64,000 nucleotides of DNA from Microbacterium sp. TNHR37B (GTDB lineage Bacteria > Actinomycetota > Actinomycetes > Actinomycetales > Microbacteriaceae). Below the pieces are notes generated by a model. It made no database searches. It was not told the origin of the DNA and saw only the letters and a program-made list of their open reading frames with translations. This document shows, in pieces, positions 8,898 through 17,297 of this stretch; the stretch's first letter is position 1; every line of letters begins with the position of its first letter. A program made the position numbers and the translations under genes. The stretch covers positions 186,001-250,000 of the forward strand of contig NZ_LQGV01000004.1 of the NCBI RefSeq assembly GCF_001620065.1. The letters run 5' to 3'.

Positions 8898-10208
8898 GTG
8901 AGCGAAACCCCCGACGCCACGCCGACAGGTGCGACGCGCGCGCCGCTCGCTCGCCACGGCATCCAGCGTTCACCGAGTCCGCTCGCCCAGATCCTCACGG
9001 TGCTGGGGGCGATGGTCGCCGTCGTCGCGGTCAGTGTGGGGGCCGTCGGAGCGTTCTACGTGTGGGACGCGGCGCAGGCGCTCGACCGCAACAGCGTGTC
9101 CATCGGTGAGGAGTCGCTCCCCCCGTCGATCGGGGAGATCGAGGGCGGCGTCAACATGCTCGTCGTCGGCACCGACTCGTGCGAGGGCGCCAACGCCGAC
9201 CTGTCCAAGGCCTGCAAGGCCGGAACCACCGCCGGCGAGCGCAACGACGTGACGATGCTCGTCCACATCAGCGACAAGCCGCGGCGCGTGACGGTCATCT
9301 CGTTCCCGCGCGACATGATCGTGCCCATTCCCTCGTGCCCCACGGGAGACGGCGGATCGTATTCGGCGATGAGCGCGCAGATGCTCAACTCGTCGTACAT
9401 GTACGGCGGTCTGGCGTGCAGTGTCCTCACGATCGAGGCGCTCACCGGTGTTGACATCCAGTACGCCGCGTCCATTCGCTGGACGGGCGTCATCAACATG
9501 TCCGACGCGATCGGCGGCGTGGACGTCTGTGTGGCCGACGACATCCAGGACAAGCACACCGGGCTCAAGCTGAAGAAGGGCAACCACACCCTCGTCGGCA
9601 AGCAGGCGCTGCAGTTCCTGCGCATCCGTCACGGGATCGGCGACGGCTCCGACCTCGGACGCATCTCCAACCAGCAGCAGTTCATGAGCTCGATGGTGCG
9701 GAAGCTCCAGTCCGACGGTGTGCTCGCCAACCCGGCGGTGCTCTTCAACCTCGCCACGACCGCGGTCGCACAGGTGCAGAGCAAGCAGCTCGTGCTCAGC
9801 GACACCCTGACCAACCCGCAGCGGATGGTCCAGATCGCGATGGCCGTGAAGAGCGTGCCGTACAAGGACATCGTCTTCGTGCAGTACCCCACCGCCTACG
9901 CGCCCGGTGGGGGCCGTGTGCTCCCCGTGACCCAGGCCGCCACCGTGCTGTTCGACGCGCTCGCCGAGAACAAGCCGCTCAAGCTCACCGGCAGCGCCAG
10001 CCAGGGCTACGGCGTCGAGGTGGTCGGTGAGGCAGAGCAGCCCGACCCGTCCTCGACGGCGTCGCCGAGCCCGACCGGCACTCCGACCAAGAGCCCCACG
10101 CCCGGCGGGACGTCGACCCCGAAGCCCACCGAGACGGCGGTGGACCTCCCGAGCCAGATCGCGGGGCAGACCGCGGCCGACGTCACCTGCACGCAGGCGC
10201 AGCGCTGA
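8898..10208 (+). CDS. LCP (LytR-CpsA-Psr) family cell-wall polymer ligase
   Basis: Membrane enzyme predicted to transfer undecaprenyl-linked glycopolymers to peptidoglycan outside the cell. The 436-residue protein has a cytoplasmic tail of about 30 residues, one transmembrane helix at about 33-57 (ILTVLGAMVAVVAVSVGAVG), and an LCP domain with TVISFPRDMIVPIP and the arginine-containing FLRIRHGIGDGSDLGR motif that binds the pyrophosphate head. A Ser/Thr/Pro-rich C-terminal region follows. The GTG at 8898 follows the ribosome site AGAAAGG. An upstream frame would read through the tRNA and was rejected. The gene sits between two tRNA-Ser genes. Confidence 0.92.
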   Translation: MSETPDATPTGATRAPLARHGIQRSPSPLAQILTVLGAMVAVVAVSVGAVGAFYVWDAAQALDRNSVSIGEESLPPSIGEIEGGVNMLVVGTDSCEGANADLSKACKAGTTAGERNDVTMLVHISDKPRRVTVISFPRDMIVPIPSCPTGDGGSYSAMSAQMLNSSYMYGGLACSVLTIEALTGVDIQYAASIRWTGVINMSDAIGGVDVCVADDIQDKHTGLKLKKGNHTLVGKQALQFLRIRHGIGDGSDLGRISNQQQFMSSMVRKLQSDGVLANPAVLFNLATTAVAQVQSKQLVLSDTLTNPQRMVQIAMAVKSVPYKDIVFVQYPTAYAPGGGRVLPVTQAATVLFDALAENKPLKLTGSASQGYGVEVVGEAEQPDPSSTASPSPTGTPTKSPTPGGTSTPKPTETAVDLPSQIAGQTAADVTCTQAQR

Positions 10209-10220
10209 CCCATCGGCCGG

Positions 10221-10250
10221 TTCGTGGGCCGGGCGGCGAGCAGTTATGAT
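10221..10250 (+). promoter_or_regulatory. Putative promoter of tRNA-Ser(GCT)
   Basis: TTCGTG at 10221-10226 and TATGAT at 10245-10250 are separated by 18 bp and lie 37 nt before the tRNA 5' end. The -10 is good and the -35 weak. Confidence 0.45.
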
Positions 10251-10287
10251 GGGCGGGTGTGTTCGCGCCGCTCGCGGCCGGACACCT

Positions 10288-10376
10288 GGAGACGTCGCAT
10301 AGTCAGGCCTAGTGCACCACCCTGCTAAGGTGGAGTCCCCTTACGGGGACCGAGGGTTCAAATCCCTCCGTCTCCG
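10288..10376 (+). tRNA. tRNA-Ser (anticodon GCT)
   Basis: An 89-nt class II tRNA. The acceptor stem GGAGACG pairs with CGTCTCC, the discriminator is G, and the anticodon loop CTGCTAA gives GCT, reading AGC and AGU. The variable arm is long (GGAGTCCCCTTACGGGGACC), and the T-arm contains GGTTCAAATCC. The next three bases are CCA, so the 3' terminus may be encoded. This is the left boundary of a compositionally different stretch. Confidence 0.97.
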
Positions 10377-10380
10377 CCAG

Positions 10381-10408
10381 AAGCTCGCCGATCCGGCGGG
10401 CTTCTTGC
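10381..10408 (+). terminator. Hairpin terminator after tRNA-Ser(GCT)
   Basis: AAGCTCGCCG and CGGCGGGCTT form a 10-bp stem with one G-T pair around a 3-nt loop, followed by CTTG. It begins right after the CCA of the tRNA. The short T content makes it a plausible but weak intrinsic terminator. Confidence 0.65.
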
Positions 10409-10616
10409 GTTGTGGGGGCGGTCGCGATCATCCAAGCCGTTCTGACAGCCTGCTGCCCCTGCCTCTATCGCGACGATGCTGGTCTGTGAGTAACTCCGAG
10501 CTCCCTGCAGCGACTTGCCATACGGTCGACGACGTGCGCCGATCGTGTGCAGAGAGCCACGCACTCGGCCGGGGGAGCGGGCCGATGAGGCCAGCACGAC
10601 AATGATCGGAGTTCGG

Positions 10617-11103
10617 ATGCGTGTTCGACGAGGGGTTTTAAGTGGCGGAGAGTCGCCATGCGTTGATCAGTTCCCGTACTACGGGGTTAGAGCCGGGGGG
10701 ATCCTTGGTCTGGTCATCCTTCTTGTGTCGACGCAGCTGTTCGGGTACCGCGCTGAGCAGGCGTTGGCGGCCCCCATCCTGTGTGCGTTTCTCCGTATCT
10801 GACCCCTCCTCTTCGACGACCGTGTCGTCCCCGGCGTCAGCTGGCCCAGCCGACGGTGTCGTTACGCCGACGTGCGCCGGCAAGCTTGATGTTCCCGCGC
10901 GGATCACGATCAACTCCAGCACGATTGACCTTCGGGTGTTCAGCGTGAAGACCTCGCGCGGTTGGCGCGAGAATAGAGGGCAGGCGTACTACATCGAGCG
11001 GGACTACTCAGGTCATGGCGGGACATATTGGAAACTGTTCAGTCCCCGCGGCGTGAGGTTGGCCTCGCTTTTCAGCTCAGGGGTGGTGGCAAGAATTGAC
11101 TGA
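10617..11103 (+). pseudogene. Small membrane-anchored protein, probably split by a frameshift
   Basis: Two open frames carry different halves of what looks like one gene. From ATG 10617 (GGAG six bases upstream) to a TGA at 10802, the frame has GC-rich third positions and encodes a hydrophobic anchor (GGILGLVILLVS). From about 10800 to 11103, the frame shifted by one base encodes a soluble Ser/Pro linker and then a domain with RITINSSTIDLRVFSVKT and YYIERDYSGHGGTYW. Each frame looks coding only in its own half, so one indel near 10760-10802 would join them. It may be a true pseudogene or a sequencing error. No family recognised. GC content is lower than in the neighbours. Confidence 0.55.
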
Positions 11104-11905
11104 AGCGCGATTCTCCTACTCGGTGGGGTTCAATCCCTGGCCCGCCCTTCCGACGATTCCCGCAGGCGAGGCGAGGGTCGGTGCGGGCTCGATCACGGTT
11201 GTGGTCAGTGACACGATCACCGGAGAGAGGACCGTCGTCGACCGTTGGTTCGACGAGGCCGGTACTCGCTCGCTCAGGTACTGGCCCGATCAACGAGACC
11301 GCTCGTTGCCCTGGCTGATGTGGCGACCGTTGGACCACGGCGCGATTGCCGTCAGTGCGGGAGTCGATCGTGACGAGGGTGATCTCCTGCTGGCGGAGGG
11401 TGAGGTGGATGCAGATGGCGTCCTCACGTGGGACCGCACTCCCGAACAGAGCGTTTCAGGTGCGGTTGTCCGCGGTCTCGTCGAGGGAGTGGCGCAAGCC
11501 ATGACGTGCCGGGTGGAGACGGAGGAGGAGGGGCTACTCATCGGCATGGCGACGCGGCCGAGCGTCGCCCGATTCGGTGATGATCTCGACATCGAGTCCT
11601 CACTTCGCTCCGCACACCTCGTGACCGCGGGACGGGTGCTCCGGGCGCTCGAGGCCGAACCGGTCAGAGACCCCGAGACCGACGAGGTGCGGGCGCGGCG
11701 CGCGATCGTGTCGGACGGTGCTGCGCCCCTGCAGTCTCTCGGCACCCTCGTCTGGGCGGAGGGACTGCGGTGGTGGCCATCGGGTCGCTCGCCGTGGATC
11801 GACGCGCCCGCCACGGGCGACAATGTGCCCATCGAGGTGCAGACCCTCGCCCGGGCTCTGCGCGAGGCGACTCCGCCGCCCGCGCCTCCGCACGATCACC
11901 CCTGA
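11096..11905 (+). CDS. Hypothetical protein, family not recognised
   Basis: A 269-residue soluble protein. It starts at TTG 11096, overlapping the end of the preceding frame by 8 nt, which suggests translational coupling. A GGGGTGGTGG purine run lies upstream. There is no signal peptide, membrane helix or catalytic motif I can name. Third-position GC is high throughout, so it is likely a real gene. The C-terminal part is acidic and helical (GRVLRALEAEPVRDPETDEV). With the broken membrane gene before it, it forms a small unknown pair just downstream of tRNA-Ser(GCT). It converges on the large fusion gene with a 17-bp gap. Confidence 0.6.
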   Translation: MTEARFSYSVGFNPWPALPTIPAGEARVGAGSITVVVSDTITGERTVVDRWFDEAGTRSLRYWPDQRDRSLPWLMWRPLDHGAIAVSAGVDRDEGDLLLAEGEVDADGVLTWDRTPEQSVSGAVVRGLVEGVAQAMTCRVETEEEGLLIGMATRPSVARFGDDLDIESSLRSAHLVTAGRVLRALEAEPVRDPETDEVRARRAIVSDGAAPLQSLGTLVWAEGLRWWPSGRSPWIDAPATGDNVPIEVQTLARALREATPPPAPPHDHP

Positions 11906-11922
11906 CGCCGCGAGCCCCCGCC

Positions 11923-14886
11923 TTAACGGCCTTCCAGGGCGCGGGCGAAGGCGCGCACGAACGCGTCGACGTCCGCCGGTTCGAGACACAGTGGCGGCTT
12001 GATCTTCAGGACGTTCTGGTGATCGCCGGTCGGCTGCACGATCACGCCGAGCTCACGCATCCGGTCGCAGACGGCCGCGGTCTCCTCCGTCGCCGGCTCC
12101 CGAGTGACTGGATCGCGGACGAGCTCGATGCCGAGGTAGAGGCCCGAGCCATGGACCGCGCCGACGAGGGGATGTGCGAGCCCGAGCACCTGAGCGCGCA
12201 GGTAGGCACCGACCGTCCGCGCGTTCTCCTGGAGGCCCTCGTCGCGGATGACGTCGAGCACGGTCGATCCGATGACGCTCGAGAGGGGGCTTCCCCCGGT
12301 CGAGGCGAAGAAGTACCCCTCCCGTCGGTAGGCCGCGGCGATCTCCCGCGTGGTGATGACGGCGCCGAGCGGGTGGCCGTTGCCGACGGCCTTGGCGACC
12401 GTGACGATGTCGGGGACGACGCCCTGCTGCTCGAAGCCCCAGAACCACTCGCCGAGCCGGCCGAACCCGACCTGCACCTCGTCGGCGACCGCGAGGCCGC
12501 CGTGGGCACGGATGGCCGCGTAGACCGCGTCGAGATATCCCTCCGGGAGGGCCACGCCTCCCGCGTTGCCGAAGAACGTCTCCGCGACGAACGCCCCCGG
12601 CGCGTGGCCCTGCGCGGCGAGCCGTTCGATCTCCGCGACGGCCTCCGGCGCGTAGCGGACGGCCTCCTCGTCGCGATGAACTCCCCGGAAGCTGTTCGGC
12701 GCGTCGACCGTGTGTACCCAGTCGGGGCGGGTGGCCAAGGCTGCGGGATTGTCGGCGACCGACGTCGACACGGCATCGGCGAGGTCGGTCCACCCGTGGT
12801 AGGCCTCCCGGACGGCGAGCACGTCGCGGCGCCCGGTCGCCGCCCGCGCCAGGCGCAGGGCGAGATCGACGGCCTCCGATCCGCTGTTGACGAGGAACAC
12901 CGTGTCGAGCGGTTCCGGGGTGAGCTCGGTCAGGCGCTCGGCGTACTCCACGACGGCGGGATAGTGGAACCGGGAGTTCGTGTTCAACGTCCGTAGCTGA
13001 CGATTCGCCGCCGCGGCGATCCGCGGGTGGGCGTGACCGAGGGCCGTGACGTTGTTGACCATGTCGAGGTACACGCGTCCGTCGGTGTCGATCAGGTACT
13101 GCTTCCAGCCGCGGGCGATGATCGGAGGCGCGTCGTAGTAGTGCTCCTGCACCTCCGCGAACACCCGGTTGCGGCGCGCCAGCAGTGCCGCGGGATCGTC
13201 GCGCTCCGCCGGGGAGGGATGCCCGGGGAGGAGAGGGGAGGGGTCGGCGACCATGGCGCGCCAGGCGTCGGCCCAGGCGGGGGTGACGAAAGCGGGCACG
13301 CGCGCCCCCTCGTCGACGCTGTCGTCGCTCTCGCGCACGACGCGCACCGTGAGGCCGTGCGTGGCGGTGCCGATCGCCTCTCCTCGGCCGACCTGTCGCT
13401 CGTTCTCCGCCGCTTCTGCGAGCGGACCGCCCTCCGCGGACGCCGCCCCGAGCTCCAGACGAATGCCCGCGGCCTCGCCGTCGCCGCGCAGCACGAGTCC
13501 GGCGTCGTCGCGGGAGAGCCGGCCGTTCCACGGGGCGACGAGTGTCGCCGGGCGATCGAGGGTGACGTCGATGCCGGTCGCGACGGTGGCGGGCGCCTGT
13601 TGTGCGTGCCGGGTTGCGCGCGTCACGCGTGCCTCGCCGAACCGGGTGATCGCGGCCCGAGAGTCGGCGGCGAGTGCCCCGCGGGCGAGCCGCTCTTCGA
13701 GGGCGGGATCGAGCCACGCGCCGTCTTCGACGTCGACGCTCGCCGCGGACAGATCGAGCACGATGACGGAGTCGGCGTCGATCTCCGGCAAGAGTGGGAG
13801 GGCGGCAGGGCACTCCGCCGCCGCGGACGGGAATCCCAGGGCACTGCGCACGAGGCGCGTCGCGACGGGCAGCGGCACCGAGACCGCTGCGGCGAGGATC
13901 GCCTCCTCGTGTACGAGGTTCTCGGCCGCGTAGGCGTTGTCGGGCTCACGCGAGACCACGTGATGCCCGCTCGCCACGAGGTGAACGGCGCGCAGGACCA
14001 CGAGCGGCCAGAAGGCGGACGCCTCTGCGCTCGAGAGCGGGCGCCGTCGGTGGTAGGCCCGGAGCGCTCGCACGGCGGTGGTTATATCGACGCCGTCGTG
14101 GTGCAGGAGCGACGAGAACGTGATCGCCAGCCCGCCGACGGGCCACGAGCGGTTCAGGTCGCCCAGGTCGATGACGCCGTCCGGTGTGCGCCGAACGGGG
14201 TCGCTCCACACCACGTTGTCGTCCGTGAGGTCGCCGTGGACGGCCTGTACCGGAAGGTCGTCCTCCAGCGGGGCGAGCGCCTCCCAGGCACGGTGGGTGA
14301 TCGCTTCGAGACGCGAGCGGAGCGCGGGGTCGTCGAGGTGGTCGAACAGTTCGGGAAGCACCGACCGCGACTGCCGGAGATCCCACTGGTGCGGACGCTC
14401 CACTCCCGGTGCCTCGAAGTCGGAGAGCGCGAGGTCGACGCGGGCCGCGAGGTCGCCGAGCGCATCGACGACCGAGGGAGCGAGATGGCCGCTGCCCGAG
14501 AGTGTTCCGCCGTCGAGGAAGTCCAGCAACCGGACGTGCAGCACGGTGCCCTCATGCGCCACCTGAGCGACCGGTGCGCCGTCGGTGGTCGTCCTCGCTC
14601 GTGGGGCGCGGACGCCAGGGGCGCGCTCGGCGAGGTGTGCGGCGGCGGCGGACTGCGCCGTCACCTCCTCGATCGAGGTCGCCGGGTTGGCGACCTTCAG
14701 GAGCAGGCGCTCCGTGCCCGTATCGAGGAGGAAGTTCCTGTCTTCGTGACTGCCGAGGCTCCGCGCCGCCCCGGAGACGCCGAAGTGCGCGGCGGCGATC
14801 CGTTCTGCGTCCGCCTCGCTCACCAGGGGCGGGGCCTCGGGAATGAGGGATGGCGCGGTGGGGTCGGTCGACCGGTCGGTGGTCAT
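11923..14886 (-). CDS. Fused APH-type kinase / class III aminotransferase (possible phospho-lyase)
   Basis: A 987-residue multidomain protein. Residues 25-330 form an aminoglycoside phosphotransferase/choline-kinase-like domain, with candidate ATP lysine Lys64, catalytic loop HGDLTDDN at 217-224 and metal-binding VIDLGDL at 238-244. Residues 380-540 are a beta-rich middle segment, perhaps a degenerate M23/lipoyl-like barrel. Residues 560-987 are a PLP class III aminotransferase fold with NSGSEAVD, ADEVQVGFGR and the PLP lysine Lys832 in VAKAVGNGHPLG. The aminotransferase half resembles the AGXT2L group, which includes ethanolamine-phosphate and phosphohydroxylysine phospho-lyases. Kinase plus lyase in one chain therefore suggests phosphorylation followed by elimination of an amino alcohol. 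Ordinary transamination remains possible. The ATG at 14886 has a GGGAGC ribosome site. Confidence 0.85.
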   Translation of the reverse strand: MTTDRSTDPTAPSLIPEAPPLVSEADAERIAAAHFGVSGAARSLGSHEDRNFLLDTGTERLLLKVANPATSIEEVTAQSAAAAHLAERAPGVRAPRARTTTDGAPVAQVAHEGTVLHVRLLDFLDGGTLSGSGHLAPSVVDALGDLAARVDLALSDFEAPGVERPHQWDLRQSRSVLPELFDHLDDPALRSRLEAITHRAWEALAPLEDDLPVQAVHGDLTDDNVVWSDPVRRTPDGVIDLGDLNRSWPVGGLAITFSSLLHHDGVDITTAVRALRAYHRRRPLSSAEASAFWPLVVLRAVHLVASGHHVVSREPDNAYAAENLVHEEAILAAAVSVPLPVATRLVRSALGFPSAAAECPAALPLLPEIDADSVIVLDLSAASVDVEDGAWLDPALEERLARGALAADSRAAITRFGEARVTRATRHAQQAPATVATGIDVTLDRPATLVAPWNGRLSRDDAGLVLRGDGEAAGIRLELGAASAEGGPLAEAAENERQVGRGEAIGTATHGLTVRVVRESDDSVDEGARVPAFVTPAWADAWRAMVADPSPLLPGHPSPAERDDPAALLARRNRVFAEVQEHYYDAPPIIARGWKQYLIDTDGRVYLDMVNNVTALGHAHPRIAAAANRQLRTLNTNSRFHYPAVVEYAERLTELTPEPLDTVFLVNSGSEAVDLALRLARAATGRRDVLAVREAYHGWTDLADAVSTSVADNPAALATRPDWVHTVDAPNSFRGVHRDEEAVRYAPEAVAEIERLAAQGHAPGAFVAETFFGNAGGVALPEGYLDAVYAAIRAHGGLAVADEVQVGFGRLGEWFWGFEQQGVVPDIVTVAKAVGNGHPLGAVITTREIAAAYRREGYFFASTGGSPLSSVIGSTVLDVIRDEGLQENARTVGAYLRAQVLGLAHPLVGAVHGSGLYLGIELVRDPVTREPATEETAAVCDRMRELGVIVQPTGDHQNVLKIKPPLCLEPADVDAFVRAFARALEGR

Positions 14887-15010
14887 GGTGCTCCCGTCGG
14901 GTCGAGGGGGAGGGGACGTGGCTCGGGTTCGCGGGCCTGCCGTGTTCAGGAGAGTACCGTCCGTCGTTGTCCCGGAACAGGGTCGTACCAGGCCCGGGGG
15001 AGGGGCGGGC

Positions 15011-15158
15011 GCGCACAACGGCGGACGTGGGAGGCGACACGCCGTGGCGTGCGCCCGGCGGGGCGGCGTGGTGCGGTGCGGATCCGCCGTTGTGCGCGGC
15101 GGGGCGACGCGGATCCGCTGTTGTGCACGACCGGGCGGTGCGGATGCGCCGGTGTGAG
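15011..15158. repeat. Structured palindromic element, copy 1 (with extra right arms)
   Basis: Outer arms 15011-15025 and 15083-15097 are perfect 15-bp inverted repeats (GCGCACAACGGCGGA and its complement). The inner arms start at 15036 (GACACGCCG) and 15064 (CGGCGTGGT, imperfect). The right outer arm recurs in degenerate form near 15113 and 15144, about 30 bp apart. It lies in the only gene-free stretch longer than 300 bp (14887-15265). That stretch otherwise shows only the kinase operon promoter at its right end. Confidence 0.85.
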
Positions 15159-15177
15159 GCCGGGGAGGGCCCCCGAC

Positions 15178-15240
15178 TTGACATCGCAGGCCGGGGGCCT
15201 CATGATCACATGTACATAGTTGTCCACATACAAATGTCCA
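15178..15240 (+). promoter_or_regulatory. Promoter and likely operator of the pentose operon
   Basis: TTGACA at 15178-15183, a 17-bp spacer and CATGAT at 15201-15206 make a good sigma-A type promoter. Directly downstream is an AT-richer tract with TGTACATAGT and two direct TGTCCA repeats (15221-15226 and 15235-15240). It is a likely binding site for the GntR-family regulator encoded at the operon's end. The operator assignment is inferred. Confidence 0.7.
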
Positions 15241-15265
15241 CTACGACGACGTACGGATCGAATCG

Positions 15266-16186
15266 ATGAAGATTGCACTTGTCGGGAGCTACGGCGTGGG
15301 TTTGACCATGCGCGTACCGCGGATGCCCGAAGCCGGAGAGACCCTGTCGGGCGGCGCGTTCGACGCCGGACCCGGAGGAAAGGGCTCGAACCAGGCCATC
15401 GCCGCCGCGCGCCTGGGCGCCGAGGTCTCCTTCCTCACCGCCGTCGGCGACGACGACTACGGTCGGGCTGCCGCCGCGCTCTGGGCGGCCGAGTCGGTGG
15501 ACGCGTCGAAGGTCGTCGTCACGCGGGAAGCCGCCACGATGGTGGGCATCATCCTGGTCGAGCCGTCGGGCGAGAACCGCATCGCGATCGCCCCCGGCGC
15601 GCTCGACGAGCTCGATGCCGCCGCGGTGGAAACCTTCCGCGCCGAGATCGCCGCCGCCGACATCCTCGTCGTCTCGATGGAGATCCCGCTTCCCGCCGCT
15701 GCCGCGGCTCTGCGCATCGGAGCGGAGGAGGGCACCCGTACGCTCCTCAACCCCGCTCCCGCCCAGCCCCTGCCCGAGGAGGTGTGGCCGTGGATCGACG
15801 TGCTCACCCCCAACCAGTCCGAGGCGCCGGTGCTTCTCGGCCTTCCCGCCGACCACGGCCACACCGACGAGGAGCTCCTCGCCCTGCTCGCCGCGCGCTC
15901 CGGCGGAAGCGTCGTGCTCACCCGCGGCGGCGAAGGAGCGCTGCTGTCGGAGGGCGGCACCGTCACGCCCGTCGCGCCCGTCCGCGTCGAGCGCGTGGTC
16001 GACACGACCGGTGCCGGGGACTCCTTCACCGCCGCCCTCGCCGTGGCGCTCGCCGAAGGCCAGAGCCTTGCCGCCGCCGCACACTTCGCCGCTGTGGCCG
16101 GTGCCCGCACCGTGACCATCGCTGGCGTCATCCCCGCCCTTCCGACCCGAGCAGACCTCGCCGACGAGACCGGAGCCGCCTCATGA
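15266..16186 (+). CDS. rbsK: PfkB-family sugar kinase (ribokinase or deoxyribokinase)
   Basis: Phosphorylates a pentose at C5 with ATP after import. The 306 residues show the ribokinase fold: substrate-binding GPGGKGSNQA at about 35-44 and the C-terminal anion hole/catalytic motif DTTGAGDSF with catalytic Asp252. It is first gene of a seven-gene operon with a ribose-type ABC transporter, RbsD and a DeoC-type aldolase. The aldolase acts on 2-deoxyribose 5-phosphate, so the kinase may prefer 2-deoxyribose over ribose. The two cannot be separated by eye. The ATG at 15266 has a weak ribosome site. The next gene overlaps by 4 nt. Confidence 0.88.
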   Translation: MKIALVGSYGVGLTMRVPRMPEAGETLSGGAFDAGPGGKGSNQAIAAARLGAEVSFLTAVGDDDYGRAAAALWAAESVDASKVVVTREAATMVGIILVEPSGENRIAIAPGALDELDAAAVETFRAEIAAADILVVSMEIPLPAAAAALRIGAEEGTRTLLNPAPAQPLPEEVWPWIDVLTPNQSEAPVLLGLPADHGHTDEELLALLAARSGGSVVLTRGGEGALLSEGGTVTPVAPVRVERVVDTTGAGDSFTAALAVALAEGQSLAAAAHFAAVAGARTVTIAGVIPALPTRADLADETGAAS

Positions 16187-17178
16187 CCTCGACCATCGCC
16201 ATCCGCACGGCCACGAGCGCCCGCTCGTTCCTCCACGCCCGCGAGGCGGGTGTGCTCGCCGCCCTCGTCCTGCTGTTCGTGCTCGGCGCGGTGCTCTCGC
16301 CCAGCTTCCTGCAGGGCGGCAACCTGCTCTCGGTCGGCCAGCAGATCGCCCAGATCGGGATCATGGCCGTCGGGGCGACGTTCGTCATCATCAACGGCGA
16401 GATCGACCTCTCCGTCGGGTCCATCTACGCGCTCGCGGCGATCTCCACCGGTATGGCGATCGCTGCCGGGGTGGCGTGGCCCGTCGCCGTGCTGATCGGC
16501 TTGGGCGCCGGGGTGATCGCGGGCCTCCTCAACGGACTCGCCGTCGTCCTCCTCGGGGTGCCGAGCTTCATCGTGACCCTCGGAAGCCTCAGCGTCTTCC
16601 GCGGCGTCGCCCTCCTCATCTCCGACGGCGCGCCCATCTCCCTCAGCTCCGACCAGCCCGGTGTCGCCGAGTTCGGGCTCCTCGGCCAGGGGCGCCTGTT
16701 CGGCATCATCCCGATGCAGTTCCTGTTCTTCCTCTTCGTGGCCGCGATCGGCGTCGTGCTGCTGTCGCGCTCGCGCCTGGGCTTCAACACCTACGCGGTC
16801 GGCGGAAACCAGGAGGCGGCACGCCTGGTCGGCATCAACGTCAAGGCCGTCAAGGTCTCGGCCTTCGTGCTGTCGGGTCTGACCGCGGCGATCGCCGGCG
16901 TGCTCGGCCTGTCCTTCCTCTCCTACGTGCAGGGCGTGACCGGCACCGGACTGGAGCTCACGGTCATCTCGGCGGTCATCATCGGCGGCGCCGCCCTGTT
17001 CGGCGGCTCGGGGACGATGTGGGGCACCGTGATCGGTGTCGCCTTCATCGGTCTCCTGCAGAACATCCTCAACATCAACGGAATCTCGTCGTTCTGGCAG
17101 ACCGTCATCACCGGCCTCGTGATCGTGGCCGCCGTGGCCGCCGACACCTGGCAACGACGCCGAAAGACCAAGGCCTGA
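16183..17178 (+). CDS. rbsC: Pentose ABC transporter permease
   Basis: Inner-membrane channel subunit of a CUT2-family sugar importer. The 331 residues contain about eight to ten hydrophobic helices. Visible family signatures are FVIINGEIDLSVGS near residues 67-80, the GVPSFIVTLGSLSVFRG segment, and RSRLGFNTYAVGGNQEAARL, which precedes the ATPase-contacting region. ATG 16183 overlaps the kinase stop (ATGA). The 119-bp gap to the binding-protein gene carries only its ribosome site. It works with the RbsA-type ATPase and the lipoprotein below. Confidence 0.93.
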   Translation: MTSTIAIRTATSARSFLHAREAGVLAALVLLFVLGAVLSPSFLQGGNLLSVGQQIAQIGIMAVGATFVIINGEIDLSVGSIYALAAISTGMAIAAGVAWPVAVLIGLGAGVIAGLLNGLAVVLLGVPSFIVTLGSLSVFRGVALLISDGAPISLSSDQPGVAEFGLLGQGRLFGIIPMQFLFFLFVAAIGVVLLSRSRLGFNTYAVGGNQEAARLVGINVKAVKVSAFVLSGLTAAIAGVLGLSFLSYVQGVTGTGLELTVISAVIIGGAALFGGSGTMWGTVIGVAFIGLLQNILNINGISSFWQTVITGLVIVAAVAADTWQRRRKTKA

Positions 17179-17297
17179 CCGGGCCGATCCCCATCGCGCG
17201 CCCACGACGCGCGCGTCCGCACCGAACACTCTCACCCGATCGAGCCCTCCCACGGAGCGCTCACACCCTCACCCTCATTCGGATCAAAGGAGCACCG

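Noticed and set aside
10377..11922. Prophage or integrative element
   Set aside because: No integrase, phage gene or duplicated tRNA end was found in the window. Only unknown genes are present.
15011..15158. CRISPR array
   Set aside because: Repeated arms at 15083, 15113 and 15144 are degenerate and inverted to the left arm, with no uniform spacers and no cas genes.
13027..15219. A 730-residue open frame antisense to the kinase/aminotransferase fusion
   Set aside because: It is His/Arg/Gly-rich with no family motif, while the opposite strand shows conserved motifs throughout.
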